47,052 bases of DNA, taken from the NCBI GenBank assembly GCA_937891805.1, contig CALATK010000011.1, forward strand, positions 1 through 47,052, in the 5' to 3' direction. Positions 7,031 to 14,573 of this stretch are shown piece by piece. The DNA is from an uncultured Fibrobacter sp. GTDB lineage: Bacteria > Fibrobacterota > Fibrobacteria > Fibrobacterales > Fibrobacteraceae. Numbering within the stretch: position 1 is the stretch's first letter; every line of letters starts with the position of its first letter. Below the pieces are notes generated by a model. It did not search any database, was not told where the DNA came from, and saw only the letters and a program-made list of their open reading frames with translations. The translations under genes and the position numbers were made by a program.

Positions 7031-9193
7031 TCAAGGTTTCACGAATTCAAAGAAAGTAACGCCCGGAACGCTCTTTGCGCTTCGGCCTTCCAGATATTCC
7101 TTAAAGGGAATCTCCAGCACCTGCTTTTTGAAAGCGGCGTGACGGAACATGGGAAGCTCACCAGGGGTGAGCACCATAAATCCCGTGTGAGTGGCGTCCA
7201 GATTCTCCATAGGAGCCACAAGCCCGACACCCAGCACCTTCATGGGCCCTTCGTAAACACGCCCTGCCCATTCTAGGGCCTTGTCATAAGGCAGGTAGCG
7301 GATTTCTACGGCAGGGTCGGCGGCTTCCTTGCCATTTACCAGGTATTTCAGGTTTTTCTTCTTGAAAAATTCGTTCTTGCCGATGGTCTTCACCACCACC
7401 GTATCCCCCGGCATGGAAAGCTTGCGGGTAAACCTTGTATCGCTAGCCCAGTCGGCAAGCAGGTAATGCTTGCGGTGGCTGTAATCGATAACTCCATCCT
7501 TGTAGCGGATGTTCTGCAGCACCTTGAAAAGGGAATCTTCACTTGTGGCTAGCGCCATGGCCAGGGCGTGCTCGATATAGGTCACGCAATCTACGGAATC
7601 CATATAGACCAGCGGTTTAGTCTCGATGGAATCCAGGTACCCCTCACCCATGGGCCCAAGCAGATAAGGCGTTCCTTCCATCTTGCGGGAGAAGCATTCC
7701 AGTCGAGCGTCCAGCCCGCGGATGTTCTGGGCATCAAGCCACATCTCCTTCATCTTGAGAAGCGACGCATAATCGTCGTTGGTCTGGGCAATAAGGCGCA
7801 TCCAAAGAGTATCCAGCACGTCTTTCAGGGTGGCGTCCTTGTTCTTGCCCGTCTCGTTCAGGTACATGGCCACCGTCAAGGTATCGCCGTCCATAGGGAA
7901 CAGGTAACCCACCAGGCCGTGGGCCTCGCCGATGAACCCCGTCTTGAATCGGGTGAGCCACGTGTATTTCAGCTCCGTCATGCGCTTGGCGCCCGTACCC
8001 ACCTTCGGGCCTGCAAAACTGTTCATGTAGAACTCGCCTCTGGGGTGCCGGGCCATTTTGGCCAGCAACTGCGTTTCTACGGAGGGTTTCAGCTTATTCT
8101 TGGGCGAAAGACCGCTTCCATCCCAGACTTCAAAATCATCGAAACTCAGGCCCATTTCCGTAAGGAACTTTTCTTCCAGTTTTTTTCCGTTCTCTACGTT
8201 TCCCTTGCCGAGAATCTTGCCGCCCATGTTGCGAAAAAGACTTTCGGCGTGGTAGTTCTGGCTACGCTGATTGATTTCGTCCAGAATGCTCAGGAATGGT
8301 GCCGCCGAAAAGATGAACCGCTTGATTTCGATGCCTTGGGGAATGTCGTGGTTCTCTTCGAAAACAATACCGTTTTCCTTGAGCATGTACATGAACGCCG
8401 CACGGAAATACCCCACGGGGTTACGGATAGGGAGCACGAGACTTGCGGAATCCACGTCCATGCCAATAGTTCCACCCAGGGTAATCACGGACTTTTCCGG
8501 TTCCAAGGCCCAAGTCCATTTTCTCTTTTTCCCGGGAACGGTCTTCAGGTCATTCTTGACCGTCACGTAACCCACGTCGGGCACAATGGAGACTATAGCC
8601 GAATCCCCTTCCTTTTCGCCGGGCTTGAAACGGACCATGGTGCAATTGTCGTTAAAGTCCAGCGGGGCGATTTCGGCACCGTACCAGGCGTCATAAAAAT
8701 TCTTGCGCCAGTGTTCCGCCTTCCAGGGGCCGTCATAAAAGCCCGTATCCAAATCGATAGTCCCGCGGATGGTATCGATTCCTAGAGCATGGATGGAATC
8801 CACCATGGCGTCTATCATGTAGAAAGGATCCGCAAAGTAGCGTCCCGAAAAATTCGGGTCCCCTTCACCGCGAATCTGCACCGAACCCAAAAACTTTTTC
8901 TGCTGGACACTTCCCATCAAGGATACTTTCGTTTCGGGAGCATAGTCCAGGGGCAAAAAGTGCAGGGCCGTCGCCGTGGTCAAGGTTTTGAGGGTGCTCG
9001 CCGGAGTGAACTTTTCTTCGCCACGGATGTTCGCCAGTTCCTTACCGCTCTTGAGGGAACGCACCGAAATTCCGAGACGGGAACCAGGCACAACGGAATC
9101 TACGTAGGTCTGGTAAGGCGCCAAGTCAATCCCGGCAAACAGCGGGGCTGCCACAAAAGCACAGAACGCAAGGCAACGGAGCAATTTCATCAT
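7031..9193 (-). CDS. PBP4-type D-Ala-D-Ala carboxypeptidase/endopeptidase (S13) fused to a DUF1460 domain
   Basis: This 720-residue periplasmic protein has a signal peptide ending near LFAG (residue 21). The N-terminal part is a peptidase S13/DacB domain with the penicillin-binding motifs STLK (66-69, catalytic Ser66), SQN (311-313) and KTG (417-419). S13 enzymes cleave D-Ala-D-Ala or peptide cross-links in peptidoglycan. From about residue 490 a second domain matches DUF1460, an NlpC/P60-like amidase family, with Cys536 in DCVTYIEHAL and His669 in DATHTGF as probable catalytic residues. The fusion would put two peptidoglycan hydrolases in one chain. A GGAAG ribosome binding site precedes the start. 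An ATGATG doublet leaves a choice of first Met. It follows the solute-binding protein gene by 3 bp. Confidence 0.88.
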   Translation of the reverse strand: MMKLLRCLAFCAFVAAPLFAGIDLAPYQTYVDSVVPGSRLGISVRSLKSGKELANIRGEEKFTPASTLKTLTTATALHFLPLDYAPETKVSLMGSVQQKKFLGSVQIRGEGDPNFSGRYFADPFYMIDAMVDSIHALGIDTIRGTIDLDTGFYDGPWKAEHWRKNFYDAWYGAEIAPLDFNDNCTMVRFKPGEKEGDSAIVSIVPDVGYVTVKNDLKTVPGKKRKWTWALEPEKSVITLGGTIGMDVDSASLVLPIRNPVGYFRAAFMYMLKENGIVFEENHDIPQGIEIKRFIFSAAPFLSILDEINQRSQNYHAESLFRNMGGKILGKGNVENGKKLEEKFLTEMGLSFDDFEVWDGSGLSPKNKLKPSVETQLLAKMARHPRGEFYMNSFAGPKVGTGAKRMTELKYTWLTRFKTGFIGEAHGLVGYLFPMDGDTLTVAMYLNETGKNKDATLKDVLDTLWMRLIAQTNDDYASLLKMKEMWLDAQNIRGLDARLECFSRKMEGTPYLLGPMGEGYLDSIETKPLVYMDSVDCVTYIEHALAMALATSEDSLFKVLQNIRYKDGVIDYSHRKHYLLADWASDTRFTRKLSMPGDTVVVKTIGKNEFFKKKNLKYLVNGKEAADPAVEIRYLPYDKALEWAGRVYEGPMKVLGVGLVAPMENLDATHTGFMVLTPGELPMFRHAAFKKQVLEIPFKEYLEGRSAKSVPGVTFFEFVKP

Positions 9194-9196
9194 CCG

Positions 9197-10771
9197 CTAC
9201 TTCTTCCTGATAAGGGCCGACAACGCCATGCCCGCGATGGCGGCAACAGCCGCAATGGCCACTACCAAGATAAACACCCAGATGGAGCCGCCCTCTTCTT
9301 CGACGACAACCGTCATGGATTCTGGAGTCACTTCTTCTACAGAAGCGAACAGCAGTCCCTTGATATAAGAAACGATGCCGGACTTGTCCAGCGTGTCGAC
9401 ATAGCCAAGAGACTTGTTGATCTTCTGGTGGGCATTCCAGAACAATTCCACCGTCTGGTCCTCCACAGCCTCCCGCGAAGAACCATCCCTAAACAAGTCG
9501 CCCAAGGCATTGGAAAACTCTATCAATATTCCTTCGATGGCCACCCATTCCGGAATGTTCGGGAAAGACTTTCCGGTTTTCATGGTCTCGATAATCCTGG
9601 AATAGCGGGCGTCCTTGTCCCAGATGTTCACGATGCTTTCGTCGGCAGGCAAGAAACCTACCTGTCGGGTGTAGGCGTCCATGTTGTCGGCCCGGAGCAG
9701 GTAGCAGAGAAGCCGTTCTGCAGCAGGCCTGTGAGCCTTGGGCAACACCAGATGGCTTCCGCCTACAAAAGAAACGATTCCCGAGTGCCCCGCCAGAGGC
9801 TCCACGATGGTTATTCCGTCTTCGGCGATGGGCGAATCCTTGAGGCCGCCGTCCTTGCTTGCAATTTCCATCTGGCGGATAATTTCGGAGGTGCCGTACA
9901 ACACCAGCTGCCCGCCACCGATAAACCGTTCCGTTTCCTGCACGGAATTTTCGTCCAGACCGTAAGGGGAAATTTCCCTATCGGCAAAAATTCTGAGGTA
10001 GTAGGCCAGCCCCTTGAGGGTCGTAGAATCCAGCAGGGCACTGCGGTAACCCGCAGAAGTCTTCGTGATGAAATCTCCGCCGAAACTCCAGATGAAGGGC
10101 GCCATGTGTTGCGGGCCGGTCCAGTCCCCCTTTCCGGGCAGGGCGAAAGGCGCCACCTTGGCTGCACTATCGGAACCGCCAGCGGCGTTTTTCGCGAAAG
10201 CCCGCAGCACGCCGATAAATTCGGAGTAGGAATCCACCTCCTCTTTTTTCAGCGCAAGTTTTTTCCACATCTTCTCGTTGGCATACAAGGCCCTCACGTC
10301 CACAAACCACGGGAAAGAATACACCAGGGAATCCTGGGGCAAGCGGGCCGCCTTGAAACTCTCCTTGAAGAATCGTGTGGCCCCTACCTGTTCCAGGTAG
10401 GCGTCCAGAGGTTCAATCGCCCCGGACGAAGCAAAGAAAGGAACCCAGGTAGAGCCCAACTGCAAAACGTCAGGGCCATTGCCGTTCGCTGCCGCAGAAT
10501 CTGCACTGTTCAGCGCCTTGGAAATTTCGGCAAAGGCCTCGCCCCAATTCAAGAACCTGATGCTTACAGGGATTTTCGTTTCGCGCTGGAACCGTTTGAC
10601 AATGCGCCCAAGCGCCCGCTGAGAACCGATACCGTTGTCCATGACCCAAAGGGAAAGGGTATCGTCCGGAGACGCCACCAGGGCAGGCTGCGATGCCAGA
10701 GAATGCACCGGGAAAAGGCACACCAAGGCAAGCGTCAAGACGGTAGAAACATTTTTTGCAAACCGGGTCAT
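9197..10771 (-). CDS. Extracellular solute-binding protein (family 1) with C-terminal membrane anchor
   Basis: The ATG at 10771 overlaps the TGA of aroA (ATGA, 4 bp), so translation is probably coupled. The 524-residue product has a signal peptide (LTLALVCLFPVHSLAS) followed by a family 1 periplasmic sugar-binding fold: LSLWVMDNGIG, an RFQRETKIPVSIRFLNWGEA stretch, PDVLQLGSTWVPFFA, and GSHLVLPKAH. Unlike classical binding proteins it ends with one transmembrane helix (SIWVFILVVAIAAVAAIAGM) and a basic RKK tail, so it is anchored by its C-terminus. No ABC permease or ATPase gene adjoins it. Its place between aroA and a peptidoglycan hydrolase suggests an envelope role rather than simple sugar uptake, but the ligand is unknown. 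Confidence 0.85.
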   Translation of the reverse strand: MTRFAKNVSTVLTLALVCLFPVHSLASQPALVASPDDTLSLWVMDNGIGSQRALGRIVKRFQRETKIPVSIRFLNWGEAFAEISKALNSADSAAANGNGPDVLQLGSTWVPFFASSGAIEPLDAYLEQVGATRFFKESFKAARLPQDSLVYSFPWFVDVRALYANEKMWKKLALKKEEVDSYSEFIGVLRAFAKNAAGGSDSAAKVAPFALPGKGDWTGPQHMAPFIWSFGGDFITKTSAGYRSALLDSTTLKGLAYYLRIFADREISPYGLDENSVQETERFIGGGQLVLYGTSEIIRQMEIASKDGGLKDSPIAEDGITIVEPLAGHSGIVSFVGGSHLVLPKAHRPAAERLLCYLLRADNMDAYTRQVGFLPADESIVNIWDKDARYSRIIETMKTGKSFPNIPEWVAIEGILIEFSNALGDLFRDGSSREAVEDQTVELFWNAHQKINKSLGYVDTLDKSGIVSYIKGLLFASVEEVTPESMTVVVEEEGGSIWVFILVVAIAAVAAIAGMALSALIRKK

Positions 10772-12090
10772 TTGGCGAACCGTTTGAAATCCTCGAAGAA
10801 ACTCGGATAGGTCTTGTTCACGCAAGCGGGGTCCAGAATCTTGATGGACACGCCACCCAAAGAAACAAGGCTAAAACACATGGCCATGCGATGGTCGTTG
10901 TAAGTCTCGATGGAGGCGCTCTGCAAATCTTTCGGCGGGGTCACCGTGATAGAGTCCATCGATTCGCGAACTTCGGCGCCTACCTTGCGGAGCTCTGCGG
11001 CCATGGCGGCAATGCGGTCTGTCTCCTTCACGCGCCAGCTGGCGATACCCGAAATGGTCATGGGACCGTCGGCAAAAAGCGCAAGCACCGCAAGTGTCAT
11101 GGCGGCATCGGGAATTTCTACGGCGTTGAATTCGCCGAGGCTCTTCAGCTTACCCTTGGGGCCCGTACATTCCACCCAGTCGGGGCCAAGCCTTACCTGC
11201 ACGCCCATACGCTCCAGCACATGCACAAAGGCAAGGTCTCCCTGGATACTTTCGGAACCCATGCCCAAGACCTTGACGCAGCCTCCCGAGATGGCGGCGG
11301 CGGCCAGCGGGTAACTGGCAGAACTGGCGTCGCCCTCGACGGTGTAGTCCCCCGGGCTCTGGTAAACGCCCTTGAGCACGTAGAAATCGGAAAGCCCTTC
11401 GTGCTTGACCTCTATCCCGAAACGTTTCATCACGTCCAGGGTCAAAAGCACGTAGGGCGCCGAAATCAATTCTCCCTCTACATGAATGTGCAGGGGTTCC
11501 CTGCAATAGGGCGCACAAATCAAGAGGGCCGTCAGGTACTGGCTAGAAATGTTTCCGCGCACAGAAACAGAACCGCCCTTAAGCCCGTCCGCCTTGATGC
11601 GGACCGGCGGATAACCCTCCGTCTCCTCGTAGGAGACATCCGCTCCAAGGCTCTGGAGGGCTTCCACCAAATCCAGGATGGGGCGTTCCCGCATGCGTTC
11701 TTCGCCCCGCAAGACAAATTCCCCGTGACCAAGGGTCAGGGCCGCCGTCAAGGACCGCATGGCCGTGCCCGCGTTTCCGAGGAACAGTTCCACGGGAGCA
11801 CCCGACTGAGTCGCAGGAGCATCCACGGGGCCAGCGTTTCCGCAGACTACCGCCTCCGAAAAATCATCCGAAAACTGGATTTGCACGCCCAGCTTCTGCA
11901 GGGCCTCGCCCATGTAGCGGGTGTCGTCACTTTTCAGCAGGTTGTGCAACCTGGTTTTTCCGTTTGCCAGGGCCGAAATCAAAAAAGCGCGGTTCGTGAT
12001 ACTCTTGGAGCCCGGTAACTGGATAATCCCCTCGAAGGACTTGAAAGCGGGCAACTGCTCAAAACTCTTGCGGAACTGAAAATCTTCCAT
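10768..12090 (-). CDS. aroA: 3-phosphoshikimate 1-carboxyvinyltransferase (EPSP synthase)
   Basis: This enzyme joins PEP to shikimate-3-phosphate in the chorismate pathway. Diagnostic motifs are LPGSKSITNRAFL (catalytic Lys29 region), LFLGNAGTAMRSL (the PEP-binding loop), GNISSQYLTALLI, and KETDRIAAMAAELRKVGAEV near the C-terminus. At 440 residues the length is normal. The start has no ribosome binding site, but a perfect TATAAT on the same strand (12104-12099) lies 8 bases upstream, so the message may be leaderless. It is the first gene of a three-gene operon with the binding protein and the PBP4-like gene. Confidence 0.97.
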   Translation of the reverse strand: MEDFQFRKSFEQLPAFKSFEGIIQLPGSKSITNRAFLISALANGKTRLHNLLKSDDTRYMGEALQKLGVQIQFSDDFSEAVVCGNAGPVDAPATQSGAPVELFLGNAGTAMRSLTAALTLGHGEFVLRGEERMRERPILDLVEALQSLGADVSYEETEGYPPVRIKADGLKGGSVSVRGNISSQYLTALLICAPYCREPLHIHVEGELISAPYVLLTLDVMKRFGIEVKHEGLSDFYVLKGVYQSPGDYTVEGDASSASYPLAAAAISGGCVKVLGMGSESIQGDLAFVHVLERMGVQVRLGPDWVECTGPKGKLKSLGEFNAVEIPDAAMTLAVLALFADGPMTISGIASWRVKETDRIAAMAAELRKVGAEVRESMDSITVTPPKDLQSASIETYNDHRMAMCFSLVSLGGVSIKILDPACVNKTYPSFFEDFKRFAK

Positions 12091-12098
12091 ACGTAAAA

Positions 12099-12104
12099 AT
12101 TATA
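12099..12104 (-). promoter_or_regulatory. TATAAT -10 element of aroA, overlapping a divergent promoter
   Basis: On the minus strand a TATAAT lies 8 bases before the aroA ATG. On the plus strand the same AT-rich core offers TATACA at about 12101 for the thioesterase gene. The two genes are divergent with only 33 bp between start codons, so their promoters must overlap. Confidence 0.45.
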
Positions 12105-12123
12105 CATTTTTAAGACGGAGCCG

Positions 12124-12936
12124 ATGGAGCTCCACTCCGCAAAAGAGGCCGCAAAGGCAGCCCCTGCAAACCAGAGCCACGAGGAACCTATGGAACCAGA
12201 AATCACTACCAAGGAATTCGAAGTCCGCTTTTCGGATTGCGACCTCCACAGCCGACTGAAACTTTCCAACCTGTTCCTGTTCATGGAAGAAACCGCCATC
12301 GCCGACGCCGAAGCAAACGGTTTCGGCCTCTGGAAAATGATGAAGGCGGGCTACACCACCGTCATCACCCGCATCAAGCTCCGGATTTTGCACGTTCCCC
12401 TGTGGGGCGAAAAAATTTCCATTTCCACCTGGGCCAAGGAATTCTACAAAGACAAGGTGTGCCTCAAGGACTATTCTATCTTGGACGCCCGCGGGAACGC
12501 CATCGCCCAGGCCACATCGTCGTGGCTCCTGGTGAACCTCAAGACAGGCAAGTCCGAAAACCCGGCCAATAGCCCTTACCCCATCCCGCTGTTTCCGGGC
12601 AAGAACGCCCTGCCCGAGATGATGGACATTCTGGACCCGAGTATCGACCCCGCCGTGGTGCAGCAGGAGACCGCCCACTACAGCGACCTGGACATGAACC
12701 AGCACGTGAACCACTGCCGATATGTAGATTGGGTCACCGACGTGCTCAGCAAAGAAGAAATCAAGGACCGGGGCATCCGTTCCATACAAATGAACTACAT
12801 CCAGCAGATTCCCCTAGGCGAGAAGGTGAACCTGGTGCGCTTCAAGAACACCAACCACCACGCCTATATCTTTGGCATGAACGCCGCCGACATGACCAAG
12901 TGCCATTTCCAGGCCCGCATCGGGTTCAGGGACTAA
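12124..12936 (+). CDS. Acyl-ACP thioesterase (FatA/FatB-like hotdog protein)
   Basis: The protein resembles bacterial acyl-ACP thioesterases (PF01643), which release fatty acids from ACP. It shows a double-hotdog layout: a first half with EFEVRFSDCDLHSRLKLSNL and a second half with SDLDMNQHVNHCRYVDWV, the Asn/His-containing catalytic segment. The start is uncertain. The ATG at 12124 has GGAG four bases upstream and gives 270 residues. An ATG at 12190 has GAGG at 12181 and would begin MEPEITTKEFEV, closer to the usual family start. It ends overlapping the convergent MBL-fold gene by 11 bp. Confidence 0.9.
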   Translation: MELHSAKEAAKAAPANQSHEEPMEPEITTKEFEVRFSDCDLHSRLKLSNLFLFMEETAIADAEANGFGLWKMMKAGYTTVITRIKLRILHVPLWGEKISISTWAKEFYKDKVCLKDYSILDARGNAIAQATSSWLLVNLKTGKSENPANSPYPIPLFPGKNALPEMMDILDPSIDPAVVQQETAHYSDLDMNQHVNHCRYVDWVTDVLSKEEIKDRGIRSIQMNYIQQIPLGEKVNLVRFKNTNHHAYIFGMNAADMTKCHFQARIGFRD

Positions 12937-13846
12937 TCACGCCCATCCCCGGCCATAGCTCAAAGCCAACGCTCCCGTCCTTATCCGTGCGGAAAAACCG
13001 CAGGGAATCGCCCAGCACGTATTTCAGCTTCTGCACGACCTGTTCCGACGGGTGGCCGTAAGGGTTTGTTGCCCCAACGCTTGCCACCGCATATTCCGGC
13101 GACACCTGCGCGAGGAACTGGAGACCGCTGCTGCCCGCTGACCCGTGATGCCCCACCTGGAGCAGGTCCGCCGTTAGGGTCGGCGACAGCTCCAGCAGAC
13201 CTCGCTCCCCCAGGCTGTCCAGGTCGCCAGTCAAGAGGGCCGAAGCCTTGCCCCACGCAACCTGCAGCACGACGCTCCCGTGGTTTCCCGACACCACGTC
13301 ATAGTCCGTAGGCCACAGCACCCGAATGTCCGGCACCTCACCGAAACCGAGGTGGCTGCCACCAGACGAACCGGGCGCCAGCCCGAATTGTAAAGCGTCA
13401 CCCCGCAAGAGCGTATCCACCGGAATTCCCCGCTTGTGAGCTATATACAGCACGCTATCCCTCCATACACCGCCTGCCGTATCGGGCCCTACGAAAAGAT
13501 GTTTCACCCGAATGTCCTTCAGCTCCACAAACCCGCCTACATGGTCCCGATGGTTGTGGCTCAACACTACCCATTCCAGTTCCCGGACGCCCCTGGCCCC
13601 GAGGCTGTCGGCCACTCCCGCCGAATCGGGCCCCGCGTCGTAGAGGGCGAACCGTCCGTCATGCTCCAGCAACACCGCAAGTCCCTGCCCCACGTCCAGC
13701 ACCGTCACACGCAAGGGGCGTTCCTCCTCCCCCGCTTCGCCCACCCAGGTGCACCCCGCCGGCACAAAGCAGCACAGGGCCGCAACAACGGCAACACATA
13801 AGGGCATCCTAACCCAAACAACAAGATTCAGCAAAAAGCGAGTCAT
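12926..13846 (-). CDS. ComEC/Rec2-like metallo-beta-lactamase-fold lipoprotein
   Basis: This 306-residue protein has the ComEC C-terminal type MBL hydrolase fold: VLDVGQGLAVLLEHDGRFAL, YDAGPDS, the metal motif HNHRDH in LSHNHRDHVGG, LLTGDLD and LLQVGHHGS. The channel domain of full ComEC is absent. The N-terminus is a hydrophobic segment ending in PAGC, a plausible lipobox, so the enzyme would be anchored outside the inner membrane. Stand-alone MBL proteins of this type may act as nucleases or phosphodiesterases (family inference). An AGGAGG ribosome binding site sits 5 bases before the ATG. Confidence 0.85.
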   Translation of the reverse strand: MTRFLLNLVVWVRMPLCVAVVAALCCFVPAGCTWVGEAGEEERPLRVTVLDVGQGLAVLLEHDGRFALYDAGPDSAGVADSLGARGVRELEWVVLSHNHRDHVGGFVELKDIRVKHLFVGPDTAGGVWRDSVLYIAHKRGIPVDTLLRGDALQFGLAPGSSGGSHLGFGEVPDIRVLWPTDYDVVSGNHGSVVLQVAWGKASALLTGDLDSLGERGLLELSPTLTADLLQVGHHGSAGSSGLQFLAQVSPEYAVASVGATNPYGHPSEQVVQKLKYVLGDSLRFFRTDKDGSVGFELWPGMGVISP

Positions 13847-13965
13847 AAAACCTCCTAAAAAAAGACCCTTTACCTTTATAGACGCTTTTTTCGCCCCAAA
13901 AAAGCCTTGCTAAAAAAAATTTGCTATCTTTCCCACACAATGGCGAACAAGCCTCTGGAGACACT

Positions 13966-14331
13966 ATGCAGTTACCCAAGTACAAAAAGAAAAAGCGCAT
14001 CAAGCTGAAAATCTGCCAGGAACCTGGCTGCGGCCGCGAGTTCTGGGGCCACCCCATCGCCAAGTACTGCGAACTGCACCGCGACATCAAGCAGCGCCAG
14101 AAGCAGAAGAAGAGCATGGACAGCATCGAGTCCAAGAACATCATCTTCCGCCACAACTATACGGAGTCCATGGACCTCACCTTCAAGTGCTGCCTGGAAG
14201 GCTGCGACGAAAAGTTCACCATCAAGGTATTCCCCAAGCAGACGGTTTACCCCCGCTTCTGCATGGAGCACCGGAACGACTTCAAGCGGGAAAACTTCCT
14301 GCGCATTATGGCCAAAAAGGGTAACGATTAA
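13966..14331 (+). CDS. Small basic protein with two tandem zinc-finger motifs
   Basis: The ATG at 13966 follows CTGGAG with 5-base spacing. A longer frame from a TTG at 13921 is less likely. The 121-residue product begins with a Lys-rich segment (PKYKKKKRIKLK) and has two copies of a C-x4-C ... C-x2-H pattern. These are C17/C22/C35/H38 (CQEPGC...YCELH) and C75 or C76/C80/C99/H102 (CLEGC...FCMEH). The duplicated zinc-binding design and basic N-terminus point to a nucleic-acid-binding protein. I do not recognise a named family. A terminator and the tRNA-His gene follow. Confidence 0.75.
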   Translation: MQLPKYKKKKRIKLKICQEPGCGREFWGHPIAKYCELHRDIKQRQKQKKSMDSIESKNIIFRHNYTESMDLTFKCCLEGCDEKFTIKVFPKQTVYPRFCMEHRNDFKRENFLRIMAKKGND

Positions 14332-14375
14332 CCGCCAGTGCCCCTAAAACGGCCCTTTCCTCTTAAAAATGGAAA

Positions 14376-14405
14376 CCACCCCTTGAAATTTTGGGTGGCT
14401 TTTTT
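14376..14405 (+). terminator. Rho-independent terminator of the zinc-finger gene
   Basis: The stem CCACCC (14376-14381) pairs with GGGTGG (14393-14398) and is followed by a T-run. Confidence 0.75.
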
Positions 14406-14425
14406 ATATTTGGGCTCACACTCAT

Positions 14426-14500
14426 GGTGGGTGTAGCTCAATTGGTTAGAGTCCCAGATTGTGATTCTGGATGTTGTCGGTTCGAGTCCGGTCACCCACC
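14426..14500 (+). tRNA. tRNA-His (anticodon GTG)
   Basis: A full cloverleaf can be folded. The extra G(-1) at 14426 pairs with discriminator C at 14500, as in tRNA-His. The acceptor stem is GTGGGTG/CACCCAC and the D stem is GCTC/GAGT. The anticodon stem is CCAGA/TCTGG with loop TTGTGAT, so the anticodon is GTG. The T stem is GTCGG/CCGGT with loop TTCGAGT. The 3' CCA is not encoded. Confidence 0.95.
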
Positions 14501-14504
14501 CTTC

Positions 14505-14535
14505 AAAATCCCGTGAGAAATCGCGGGATTTTTTA
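14505..14535. terminator. Terminator after tRNA-His, probably bidirectional
   Basis: The 9-bp stem AAAATCCCG/CGGGATTTT is followed by a T-run on the plus strand. The minus strand also reads stem then T's, so it can serve the GLUG protein gene ending at 14574. Confidence 0.85.
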
Positions 14536-14573
14536 TTTGCAACAAACGGAACCAACCTATCATCCGCACCGGT

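Noticed and set aside
7568..10810. Two long plus-strand reading frames (405 and 673 codons) lying almost end to end
   Set aside because: They are antisense to the PBP4-DUF1460 and solute-binding protein genes, which have clear motifs. The products are His/Arg/Gln-rich with no domain, as expected from codon bias on the opposite strand.
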